From contig CM037861.1 in the NCBI GenBank assembly GCA_021292105.1, forward strand, positions 54,359,630-54,423,629: a DNA stretch of 64,000 bases, written 5' to 3'. Source of the DNA: Anadara kagoshimensis. Taxonomy: Eukaryota > Mollusca > Bivalvia > Arcoida > Arcidae. Made by a program: the position numbers and the translations under genes. The notes under the pieces were generated by a model, which saw nothing but the letters and a program-made list of their open reading frames with translations, was not told where the DNA came from and searched no databases. Shown here one piece after another: positions 21,942 through 35,200 of the stretch. Position 1 is the first letter of the stretch, and every line of letters starts with the position of its first letter.

Positions 21942-24900
21942 GTAAGGTTTGATCTAGCTAGGTTATGCAATTGCACAAGCAATTTTACATTTATTTATTT
22001 ATTCATTTATTGTTTGTTTCTTTCTTTTTTGGGTTTTTTCAAAAATTATTTTTAGTCGAAAAAGAAATAAAATCCACTTCTTTTTTTAATTTTATTGTTC
22101 TTTTCTTCTTTTTTTAACATGATAGAAATATTGAATCAAATTTAAAAAAATCAAAATCCGTTCCATAGAAAGCAAACAAGACTTACTACCCTCACATTTA
22201 GTACCACTGCGGTAGCTCAGTTGGTAAAGTGCTCGCTCTGTAAGTGGGAGGTAGACCTACAAGGTCTGACCCAAGACATGGAAGTGGGTAATGACTGTTC
22301 TTTTGCCAAGCACTCGGCATTACGGAATGAAAGTCACGGTTCTTTCGGAATAAACGAGATGCCGTGTCATGGTTGTCGTGGCACGATAAAGAACCCTGCT
22401 GAATAATACTATCAGTGCAATGCACAGTCAAAATTTTGCGCGTTCGCCTATAGCTAGCGACGTCTCAATATAAGTGAAATATTCTTTACTGGGACGTTAA
22501 ACATTACTCAACTCTTTAAAGTGGTAACAAAAAATTATGCTTAAGCTTTTCTGACTTGCATCTTAAAGGGTGTATAGGAAATGACTCTAAGGAAAATTTC
22601 ATGTATTTTAAAATTGAAACATTAAAAGTAATGTTCAGGTTTAGTTATAGATGATAGAATAATGTTAAGTTTTAAGATTAAATGTAGGTATTATACTATA
22701 CGTTTACCAATTCGTTGTGTTTGTCCAGACTTGCTTTGATGAAGAATTTGAGTTAAAAGTATAAATTGCATTATGTAACGATTCAAACGATATTAAATTG
22801 AAGTGTCCGTATGCAGGTAAAAGTAAAATCTAAGGGTAATCTAACTTAAATAAGACACGCTTGTTAAGCGCAAGAATGTGAACTTGAGCATTTTCTAACT
22901 CTTTCCCTAAGTTCAAACTTAGGAAAGACGCGCCCGATCTATAAGCAGACGATAAAAATACGTGCGGGTCAAGATCTCACTGAATCCGTAGAATTCTTTA
23001 CGGTGCCTGGTGCTGGTTTCACAATTTGTTCCTTAGGGGTATATTCTCCAATTTTAAAGATTCTGATCCCTTCGAATATCTACACTTGAAAAGTAAATGG
23101 TGCACATTCATAAGCTTCCAATAGTGCATGTAGAACTGATCTTCCTCGAACCCCGTTAAAAGCGAAAACACAAGTGAAATATTTACTACACTTAGTTAAG
23201 AATGAAAATTACAGCAAAAAATATTTTAGTTTCACAATTTTGGTCCAAGAACTACTGATGAAGAATTGTATTCCGAAATGGCCGTCTAGTGCTGTACGGT
23301 TTATTACATTTGTGCAAATCCATATGACTTTTGCGTAAAAATATTACGATTGCGAAAAACGCAATTGCCATGTTAAATAAACACCCAAAACGTAATTGTC
23401 ATGTAAAAACACTACCCCTTCCGTTAGCCAGGTATTACCTGTTGTCCCCTACTCTACACGGGGAGGTGAAAGTTGTATTTCTAGAAGGATATAATTATTG
23501 CAAAGACAGATTCCAAAGGTATCATTTTACAAGTCAACACTGGTTAAAAATGTCATTTTTGTGGAAAAGTATCTTTTTACAATTCGACCCAGGCTGAATA
23601 TTTTTATGCAATTGTTCTAACATACTCAGACCGACTAATATTGCCTCTTGTGTACAATTCGTACTGTCCAATTTCTAATTTTCATTTCGTCTGACTATGG
23701 CATGTGACACTAGGGTAGATGATTAGATCGTAATGTACCGTGAACTTAAACTTTTGAAAAGCCCAGGTCTCAATTCCGACATAGAATAAATTTGTCAACT
23801 TAATTTTAGTTTTAAGTTTTAATTCAATTAGTTCAATTTGAGCTAAATTCCCCGTTTTATATATGTGCCCATATAAGATCCTCCATATATTATATCAACC
23901 TGCTAATATTATGAATCAACACTAGCCAAGTATTAAAATAATGGAACATAAGTGTCAAACAGCTTTTATAGATCACTTGACTTAGATAACTAGAACAATG
24001 TTAATATGTTATTTATCTAGATTTTAATACATATTTTTGACTTCTTCGACGAAACTATCTGACAGATTTCAATGAAACTTGGTCAGGAGTAAATATCGGC
24101 AAATTCGGATTTGGTATTGATGTAACGATCATTTTGATATATCGATGAAGGTCATAGGTTCAAAGGTCAAAGTCAAAGATACAAAAGAATACTGAAATTG
24201 ATAATTAACTGGAAAACAATAAACTTTTTGTATAGCGTTTAAAGTGACATATTGTAGATATTGACCCAAGAATAATTTTGATATATATCATTTTCATATT
24301 AACCCTCTGAAATATATAAGCTTATTACATGCAATTCCAAAACAATGGAAATCATTACTGCGAAATCTCCCCCGTGAAAGACAAGTGACAAATGAGAATA
24401 TCGAGTTACTAAAAAAGAATGAAAAAGTTACAAGAACTATTTACAAGAAGCTTATTGAAACAGTGATGGAAACTCCAAGTAAAGTTCAGGAGTCTTTTAA
24501 TAAAAAACTAAATCTGGAAATAAAAGAAAAAGAATGGATAGAAATATACGCCTCACCTTTCAAAATAACTGATGATACAAAACTGCAGTCCTTACAGTTT
24601 AAGATAAACCATAATATAATATTTACAAACTCAAAACTTTACAGATGTAAGTTAATTGATACAGAGTTATGCACCTTCTGTTCTGAAACTAGAGAATCTC
24701 TAATACACTTATTTTATGAATGTTATATTGTAAGAACAGTTTGGTATCGCTTTCTGGATGATTTAAACGTCAAAGGTAATATCAAAATTGACAAAAAAGC
24801 CGTTTATTTCATTTTCGGTATATATACTATTTCACAAAGTGAGATAGTAAATCTTTGCTTTCTTCTCATTAAACGATATATATATCTATGTAAATTCAGG

Positions 24901-27900
24901 GATACGATGCCAAACTATGAAGGTGCATTACAGCTGATCAAAACCTATAGGAATATCGAATTATCCTCTACATTTATGTATAGCCTCAGAAAAAAAGAGA
25001 ATATTATAAAAAATTGGGATTTGATGAATTTTCTTTTTAATTAATCTGTCTCATATGTATTAATTTATGTGCTTATATCAATGTGTAAAATGTAGACGAA
25101 TGTAATATTTGGATAATGAATAAAAAATACAAATACCAAAAAAAAAAAAATAAATAAAAATTGATATATATGTAAAGCTTTAAGGTCATAGGTTTAGAGG
25201 TCAAAGCCATACAGACAAAAGAATACATAAATGGTTAATCATTTGCGAAAATATAAACCTTTTTGTATAGGTATGTATTTTAGAATATTGTAGCTATTAA
25301 TACAATATTTATTTTGATTTATAGATGAAGGTCATGGTTTATAGATGAAAGGTTAAGGTCACAGGTGCAAAAGAATACTGAAATGTTTAATTATCTGGAA
25401 AACTATAAACTTTTTGTACAGGCATTTATATTAAAATATTGTAGCTATTGATACAAAAATCATTTTTGGTATATAAATGAAGGTCATGGGTTCAAAAGGT
25501 CATAGGTGTGAAATAATACAGCAATCGTTTTGATATATAGATAAAGGTCATGAGATCAAAGGTCAAGGTCATAGATGCACAATAATACTGAAATGTTTAA
25601 TTACCTGGAAAATTGTAAACTTTTTGTATAAGCCAGTATATTGGAATATTGATACAGCGGTCATTTTAATATGTAGATAAAGGTCTTGGGTTCAAGGATC
25701 AAAGTCGCAGATGCGAAACTTTTTGTATAGGCAAGAATATTGTAGCCATTGATAGAACGATCATTTTGACGTATATTAAAAGTCATTGATTCATAGGTCA
25801 AGGTCAGGGATGTGAAAGAATCCTGTAATGGTTAATTATCTGGAAAACTAGAAACTTTTTGTATAGGCTTGAATATAAGAATATTGTAGCCATTAATAGA
25901 ACGATCATTTTGGCAAATATATGACAGTAGTCAGTTCAAAGGTCAATGTCACAGATGCAAAAGAATACTAAAATCGTTAATCATCTTAAAAGCTATAGAC
26001 TTTTTGTATAGACATGTATATTAAAATATGGTACGTATTGATACAGCGATCATTTTGATTATAGATTTAGGTAAAGCAGCGTTTCAAGGTCAATGTCACA
26101 GGTGCACAAGAATGCCGATATGGTTGATTATCTTGAAAAGCATGATTATAATTTGATATTGGGGTTTCTAGTTTTGTTTTCTTAAAATATTTTAGCTAGC
26201 ATTATTTATCAGGTGAGCGTATCAAACCCAATATGTCTCATGTTATAAATATTATCAAAATTCATACATGTATTATTATTACACCTTATGTAAAAATCTA
26301 GAAATTTCATTGGATAAGAGCTATGTAACAATTTGTACTGTCACATAAAATTTATAATGTCACATAGCGATGCGCGTGACTATGTGACCGTACGTTTGTT
26401 CGAGTCGCCCCCCTTCACTGGATCACATCAGCGCTTTGAACAAAACATGTTTTCAGTTGTGTCTACGGCAAGTGTCTCATTGTTATTGATATTGTTAACA
26501 TTCGTCTGTAACAACAACGGATGATGTTTGTCGAGGTTAACAATGACTTTCTTGGGAATTTGTTAGAGTCTAAAGACTCTGAATCAACTAAATGGATCAT
26601 TAAGCGGACCGTGGATATGTTTCTTAAATTTCTTGGCTCAAATGACTGTGGATTTGAGGCATTCCCCTTCGATAAATTGGATGAAAATTGGTATGGGCAT
26701 TACTAAAGACGAAGGATGCACATCATGTATCAAACATTCGGTGTAATAAAATAAATATTACATTTTTGACAGGGTGCCAGTACATATTGTCACCTCTCGA
26801 AAAACAATGCTTCCTCGAGGTGACAATATGTACTAGCACCCTGTTAGAAATGTAATATTTATACATTAGCATCATTATCATTAAAACATGCATCATTATT
26901 GTTTTATTATTATAGTTTATTATTATTTATACATTCATCATTATTATTATTATAGATAATTGCTGATCCCATCCATGGAATGATGGTATTTGAGTCCTAC
27001 TTAGTGAAAATCATAAATCATCCGTATTTTCAGAGACTTCGACATATAAAACAAGTGCAGGGAGTTGAACACGTGTATCCAGGCGGCGTCCATACACGGT
27101 TTAGTCATAGTCTGGGGTAATTCTTCATAAGTAGAAATCGGTGTATCGTGATATTAAAGTTTGACATTTCTGGACCAAATTGTTTCGCTTGATTAGTTAA
27201 ATAAATTATTTTGTCAAAACTTCAATTTTTCATAATTATAAATATAAGTTAAAATTATTGTAGAAAATATTAAAAATGACTAAGATTTCATACATTGTTA
27301 CAAAATTATTTATTTTGTTATGAAATGTTGATTTTTATTGACACATATTGATTCTGTGTTATCGTTGTTTTAACTAATAGACTTATCAAGCTTCGAAGAA
27401 CTGGACCTTGATTAGAATTTGCGAAAGGCGAATTAGTTTAGTACTACAACATACTAATTTTCATTTCTTATCTGTTGGTTTTGTTAGTTAATTGAACAAC
27501 GCCAGTCACCCCTTCACTTATTTTACCCCCGCCTTTTTTGACGTCATTTTATCCATTTGGTGCATTCAGCCCACCTTCTTTGACGTCACAATAAACAATC
27601 TAACCGATTATCAGCCTTGACAAGAGTTTGACAGCTGAAATGTTAACATTATTCTTGTGATTAAGTTAGTGTTAGAAAATACTAACGCTAAATATATTTT
27701 ATTATTTCTATTTTAAAAAACCAATATTTCATTATTGGTTAATTAAGTACTTATTTTAAGAAATACGGGAATATTTAGAAAGTTATTTAATGAATAATAT
27801 ATTTTTATATCACTGAACTTTTTTTTCTGTTTGAATTTAAAAACATGATTTAAAAGTTTGCAAATGTATCTTTGTCTTTGTCATTGTTTTAGTGCATTGA

Positions 27901-29256
27901 ATGTGTACTTGTTCATTGCAGTTTTTGTAAATTATGGTTAAAAATGAAAATTACATACAATGTAACATGATAAGTTTAACCAAAAAAATGAACACCTGAG
28001 AATATTTGCAAAAAAATAAAAATATACAAAATATAAAATAAACGGTCTTAAAAGACAGTAAAATTTCTTGACTTTTGAAGTTATATCAATTAATTAAGAT
28101 ATATCCTTTTGAATCACACCACCTATTCAAAGTATGTTTTTTTTCACTGAAAATGTAATATCCTAAACCTTCCACCATTGATTATGTGTTCGAAATAAGT
28201 GTTACCCTTGATGCTGGTTAATTAATATCTAAATTAAATTAAGCGGATAGGCCATAGTTGTTTACCTATACAGTAATAAACTTTTGATTTGTATTCTCGT
28301 GTATTCCAGGGTGTGCTTTTTAGCAGGGAAAGTGCTTGACAAACTGAAAAATGAACCTGAAATATCCATATCCGACTTTGACAGAAAATGTGTCACTATC
28401 TCAGCCCTATGTCATGATATTGGTAAGTATGGGTATCAAAATCATTCCTTAACTAGGATTATCTCTAACTTATATCTTAGAAACAACCTTTAAAACTGTA
28501 TGGCAAACGTGATGACTTCAATTTTTCTATTGTCAGCTTTCCCTTTCTATACAGCAGCAATATGCATGCTTCTTTTGCTTATGGTGTATTTATTTACCAG
28601 TTAATACGCTATGGTAGAGCCGGAACTTTTTACAACGAAGCAGGAATCTATCTAAGGAGTCAATGACTCCATATTTTTAACATTTGTATACGTGAAAAAT
28701 TATTTCTTAATTCTAAAAAATGCAACAATTTCTTCAATTTAATTTGAGGAAATAAGTTTATAAAAAGTATAGTGTCTACAAGGCCCGTCTAAAGTTTAAC
28801 ACAGCGCTAACGAAGAAGTCGAATCTCGACTTTCATGTGAGAGAAATATGGCTAGATAGTGATCGAAAAACTTTCGAGTTACAATTCAATTTATTTTATA
28901 TAGTTATACTATAAATAATGCTTTAATGATAGTTATAATGACTATGGACTGAAATCTAAATAGTAGCTGTTGTATTATTGGATAATCTTTTTATATTCCT
29001 TCATTAATTGTCAGAGGTAATTAAATCCTATTGTAACACTAGACTTGATTTGAGTCATCTTCCTTTGTGCCATAGATGCTTTAAGTTCATTTTGCCATAC
29101 TCAATTAATGAATTTGCATTTGAGCCATTAATAGTAATAATAATAATAATAATAATATTATAATTATTATTATTATTATTATTATTATAGCTAACAAGTG
29201 CCGAAATGTTGATGTGGTTATTATTATTATTATTATTTTAGCTAACCAGGGCCAAG

Positions 29257-29298
<42 letters not shown>

Positions 29299-32200
29299 GC
29301 TAATAGGGGGCCGAGATGGACTGCCTATTCGACGCTTATTCGTTAGCTAAGTGTTGACTTTCTAATAATACTTTTTATATTTAAACAGGTCATGGACCTT
29401 TTTCTCACCTGTATGAGAATATAAGTAAAGAAATTGACGACAATCCATGTGAGGTAATGAATTATATGCATGCTTACTATAGATAGGCACCATACATAAT
29501 TTTCCCAGGACGCTTACTACGTTGTATTAAGTCCCAGTTTTACAATCATTCCCAAACTAAGATTTCCCTTTACTTATAATGAAAATCTTTTACTGTAGGA
29601 CCCACTGTGATTGTGACAGTGAACTTCTCTTTATATCCATAGAAAATCAAATAAATTTGAATAAAAATCGATATTTTTCACTTACTTGTACCTAGTCGTA
29701 ACAGGAAATCTGTATGCGCATCCGCGATTAGCCCAAAATATATCTACATAGAGAAAAACGTCGGTGCCATGGGGATTCAACATGTTGAAAAACCATGCAA
29801 ATGGCGGCTTCTGTTGCGCATATGACGTAAAACGTCACCAAGGACATCACTTCCGGTGTAAACATCGTCATTTTCGCATGTGTAAAATCCCCATACCGCC
29901 AACATTTTCCTTTTCACAGACATACTCTATGACAATCGTGGATGCGCATACAGATTTCCTGTTACGACTAGGTACAAGTAAGTGAAAAATATCAAACTTT
30001 ATTCAAATTTATTTGATTTTTTATGGATATAGAGAGAATTTCACTGTCACAGCCACAGTGGTTTCTACAGTAGAAATAACTTCCTCTGCTGATTCCTACT
30101 TTAATTGCCTTTAAAGTCTACACAACACATTGATTTGTCTTTGTATTATGAAAAGACCAACCGTTATGTTTTGTAGTCTGCCAACTTAGGTTTGGTAGGT
30201 GATATGATTTTATTAACATGAATATCAAATCAAAAACAAACATACTAATTCATGTCCGAATCACAGTCCAGAAGCAAAGTTAAAACTTTGAAACTGACAA
30301 GTTAGGTTAATACGTGAACTTCCACCAGTTAAGTAAGGCCGGATGCTCCACAAGAGTAAGCACATTCTGTTTAGCTAGCTACACCGAACACGTGTGTAAT
30401 CAAAATTTAGTGAAAGGAACATAAAACTATAGAACGTCTAATATATTCATGACAAACCTGGAAACAGAGACATTAAACTTATCAACAACACTGTGATGAC
30501 GGTCATAAAAATCAGTAATTTGTAAAATCAAGATTCTATATTTAAGATAAATAGGGTATATAGTCCCTCCAAAAAGTTTGTGAACACTAAAATCACCACG
30601 GTCTGCAACAAGGCGATGAGACGCTTGTAACTTTTTGTTGGAACTATATTCAGGTTCCCTGGAACAACAAGTAACTTTGATAAAAAATAGTGTGTCGTCG
30701 TATAGCTCTATTTAGTCAAGCAGAAAAGGAATTATAACCCAAACTACCTCTGTCATTGTTTGTCTACGTCCGGTTTTCAGGTTTGTAAGCATATAAACGT
30801 TAAAATTGTTTTTGGTAGTTATATTAAATACAGGTCGAGCTCGATTTTCAACACAATCTGAATTGCAGTTTCCAAGATAAATAAATAAATAGAATATAGA
30901 TCAATTGTTTTTTCTACGTGTATGGCTTAATTATTTGCCCTTAAACACCGACTGCCGGATAACAACAACTTTAATACCCTAAGTTCCAATCCAATTCGGA
31001 ACAGAGTCTATTGCGAGAAGGTTTGTTTGTACGCTTGCCTATCGAGTTGTTAGTTTTTTCTCTGGGTACTCTGGTTTCCCCATCATCCCAGAACTGACTA
31101 CTTTAATATTAGTGACAAAGGTCCTAACTGGGATGTAATACTTCCTACAACTCGTTAATTACTCAATTTTTATAAGATTAATTTCGTTATTTATCCTGAA
31201 GTAAAACGTGGTGTTACAGATAATATATACCATATTTCATATAATTTTTAGAATATAATTTTTTAGCTATTCAACATGAAGTCGATTATATGTTGCTATG
31301 TTACAACATCAAGTCGATATTATGTTGCTATGTTACAGCATCAAGTTGATAATATGTCGCAATGTTACAACACCAAGTTGATAATATGTTGCTATGTTAC
31401 AACACCGAGTTGATAATATATTGCTATGTTACAACACCAAATCGATAATATGTCGCAATGTTACAACACCAAGTCGATAATATCTTTCTATGTTACAACA
31501 CCAAGTCGATAATACGTTGCTATGTTACAACACCAAGTCGATAATATCTTTCTATGTTACAACACCAAGTTGATAATATGTTTCTAGATTACATACAACA
31601 TCAAGTCGATAATATGTTGCTATGTTACAACACCAAGTTGATAATATGTTTCTAGATTACAACATCAAGTCGATAATATATTGCTATGTTACAACACCAA
31701 GTCGATAATATGTTGCTTTTTTACAACACCACGTCGATAATATGTCGATATTTCACAACACCAAGTCGATAATATGTCGCAATGTTACAACACCAAGTTG
31801 ATAATATGTTTCTAGGTTACAACACCAAGTTGATAATATGTTGCTATGTTACAACACCGAGTTGATAATATATTGCTATGTTACAACACCAAGTCGATAA
31901 TACGTTGCTATGTTACTACACCAAGTCGATAATATCTTTCTATGTTACAACATCAAGTTGATAATATGTTGCTATTTTACAGCACGAAGCCCGCGGAATG
32001 GAAATAACAAGAAAAATAATCGATGACTTGGAGCTCTTTGATGCAGAGGAAAGGAAATTAGTCAAATCAGTTATAGGAAATATGATTAAGGTGAAATTGT
32101 TCAAAACAAACATATATGTTTTCAGTATAAGCATGTGTAAAGTCAAACAACATTGACCTGTGCGCTTGACCTTTAATTGTATTATTTGTGGATGAGTACA

Positions 32201-35200
32201 TTGATGTATACAAGTACATAAAAAGAAACACTACTACTAATCTAACATCTGTATTTTGTATCTATCTACTGCAAATCCTACCTTATATTGCGTTGGTACT
32301 CCTATTTGAATATTCCTAATAAAAGGTCAAGCAAACGGGTCAATGTTGTTTAACTATAACATTATAGGTCGATCACGATGTGTAGTCCGTCAGTGATATT
32401 TTGACTCTTTAAATGTTAAAATGAGATAAGTAGAAGGACCAAAATAATTTTTTGTCAAATCTGCCAAAAGCAGTAATTTGAGCAAAGGATTTCTGTTTTG
32501 AGGAATTTAAAAAAAAAATTAAATTAATTAAAAACAAATTAACAAACAGATATTTTTTATGAACAATGTTTATCTGACAATACTACCAATGAATTGCCTG
32601 ATGATTTAATGTCCTCAATATTCTAGTTTCTAGTTGAACAAATGGTTCCCTTTTTACGTTAGGATTCAACCTCAACCTTAAGAAGTCACAGTGATGGATC
32701 CAGAGATGTGGATTCGTTCCTTTCCTTTATTTTTCTATCTATACGCATGTGTGTGTGTGTGTGTGTCACTCGCTTAGCAGAATTTTGGCAGGATTTTATA
32801 TCCAATTCAAAACATTTCTGGTGGAAATGGTCCAAGACCACTGTCTCGTTCTTTCGCATCAAAGAAACACCATGTTTCCAATTTCTTTGTCCGGCACCGA
32901 GTCGTCTACATTTGAGAAAGATGTTTACTTTGATCAAACATTGCTGAGAGTTTTTTATCTTTTGTGAAACTTAACTTTTTTAGTTAACTCAAGGAAAATT
33001 GAAGTAGGGGTTGAAGGGTCAAAAGTAAGTCACAAATATTTGAAAAAACGTGCTTGCTTTGGTAAAACATTCCTGACAGTTTTGTGTCTTTCGTTATGAA
33101 GACATAATAAAAACTACACTTGTTTGATTTAATTCCAGAAAAAGTGGAAGAACGGGTTTAAGGGTTAATAATAAGTCACATATATTTAAAAAATATGCTT
33201 ACCGTGGTAAATAATTGATTACAGCTTTCTCTCTTTTGCTATGAAGAACTAAAAAAACTTGTTTCAGTTAACTCTAGGAATATTTGAAGAAGGGGTTTTA
33301 GGGTTAAAAGTTATGCAGTCATAATAATAACTAAACTTGTTTGAGTTAATTCCAGGAAAAGTTGAGGAAGGAGGCTAAATGTTCAATCTCGGTCACCTAT
33401 GTTTGAAAAATGTGCTTCCTTTTATAAAGCATTGATTAGACCTTTGTGTGGAAACATAATGAAAACAAACGCATTTTAATCAATTTCCAGGGGAAACTGG
33501 TGGAAGACATGACAGAAGAGGAGAGAAATAAGGCATATTTATATCAGGTAACAAAAGTTATGAAAGCGACCCTACGTTCGGTAGCGTTCATGGATCAGCA
33601 CCACATTTAACCATTTGGACACACAGACACTGTGTCTTGGCACTACATTTGGCATGTGACACGATGTCTCATGTTGGTATACATTTGAGTCAAGATTGAT
33701 AAAAATCCATTAATATATATGTAGGATATAAAGCGGACACGACATATTGCATGGACTGCCAGGCAGACGGACAGACAGATGATTTATATTTACTTCCCTG
33801 AACTTTGTTTGCAGGTGGGACATATTATTAACTAAACATCAATCTCACTATCAGAGTCACTGTGTTTCTACCGGTGACTTGTTTTAAGATCTATAAAAAT
33901 CCAATAAAATCAGATAATGTTTGATATTATATATTTACCTTATTCTAGACGTACTCGTAACTTAAAATCGCTATGCACGTCCGCGATTGCCATGAAATAT
34001 TTCTGAAGAAAAGAATCTGTTGCCACTATTGGTATTTTACATATCGAAAATGACGTTGTTCACATTTGAAGTGGTAACATATTGCGCCACTTGCGCAGTA
34101 GGATTCGCCCTATTTTCCAACCGGTAAAGTTTTCATAGCGAAAACGTTTTATTCTGTGCAAAGGTATTTCCTGGTTATCGCGGATGCGCATAGAAAAAAG
34201 TTTAGGCCTGTTGAAAGTTTAAAGCTAAAATTTCGACTGCCGAGTTGCGGAGATATTGATAACTAGTGACCAAAAAGTTATTAAGAGATAGATAATAGCT
34301 CGCGAAAAGTTGTCGAGATATAGCTAACGAGGGGTCAAGCTTAATGTTAAACAGTTCTACAGTATAAATAACTGTCAGAACACAGTGGCTATGATAGTAG
34401 TAATTAATATAATACGAAGAGGATACCTGTAGAACGTTAGTATGGACAGGAGATGAAAATCATCTCAGAAAATCCCCAGGTCCCAAGTGAGGTTCGAACC
34501 CACAACCCTTGATTTCGAAAGCCAGTGACAGTACCACTCGACTATGTCTACCTATCTACAAAACTAATCGGTAAACACTGGTAACTGGTTGTTGGAACTA
34601 TATCCAGGTTACTTATTGCACCGTTACATTGAATAATTGTCTGTTATTTGCTTAATATTATAGGGTTATTGAACTGATATTGTGTTGACGCGACATTTGC
34701 ACGAGGTTGCGAGTGCAAATTTCGAGTCAACGAGGGACAATATTTCACAATATCAGTTCAATAACCCTTTTATTATATAGCAAAATAGTTTTCGTTTACT
34801 TCCCACAAGTATTTCATCTCAAAATACCACTTTGTCTTACAATACATAAATATTGCACTAGTTCTTGTATACGGATATAATAACTAGTGCAATACGACAA
34901 AATCATAATCATGACGTCGTCAGTCATATACTAGTAACAACAATCGCATGACGTCATTAAGGTAGTTCCATACTTTACTAATCGCCTGAAAACACATATT
35001 GAAATTTTGATATGTTGTATATGGGCATAAACCATTCAACATGCCAAAATTTCAGGGCAGGTATTCGACTTGCTTAAGAAGTTCTGAAGCGCCACCTGGT
35101 GGCCATTTTCACGACATAAATGATCAAAGTATAACTACTGTTATCAACAGATAAGCTTTAATAATTTTTTGTCATGCTTAGAAACCAAAAGTCTCTTGCA

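Larger units (their letters stand above)
21569..22200 (+). repeat. Duplicated cassette, copy C (right half)
   Basis: Matches 13496-14285 of copy A up to the SINE, without the ~250-bp block at 13787-14047. Its left ~150 bases repeat template already present at the end of copy B, so B and C are not simply two halves of one interrupted copy. Confidence 0.7.
24060..26250 (+). repeat. Decayed tandem-core element in intron 1
   Basis: Degenerate units of about 140-150 bp share 'gatcattttgatatatagat', 'gaaggtcatgggttcaaagg' and 'aactttttgtataggc'. The right end, 'caggtgagcgtatcaaaccc' (26210-26229), resembles the terminus of the 15781-21568 element. It is interrupted by a LINE at 24289-25160. A related decayed element lies at 50510-51960. 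Confidence 0.7.

Noticed and set aside
24385..25044. A 219-residue + strand ORF as a separate host gene in intron 1
   Set aside because: It is the C-terminus of a LINE, bounded by a target duplication and an A-rich tail.
26333..26524. A 63-residue ORF as a signal-peptide-like exon of the SAMHD1-like gene
   Set aside because: The hydrophobic end is suggestive, but there is no donor in phase with exon 2 and no similarity to the family.
22509..26955. A search for SAM-domain exons between exon 1 and exon 2
   Set aside because: No block with SAM-like spacing, and no exon with acceptor and donor in phase, was seen. Absence is judged by eye only.
31271..31982. 32-bp repeats considered as CRISPR-like
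   Set aside because: Direct tandem copies without spacers in an intron; a minisatellite.
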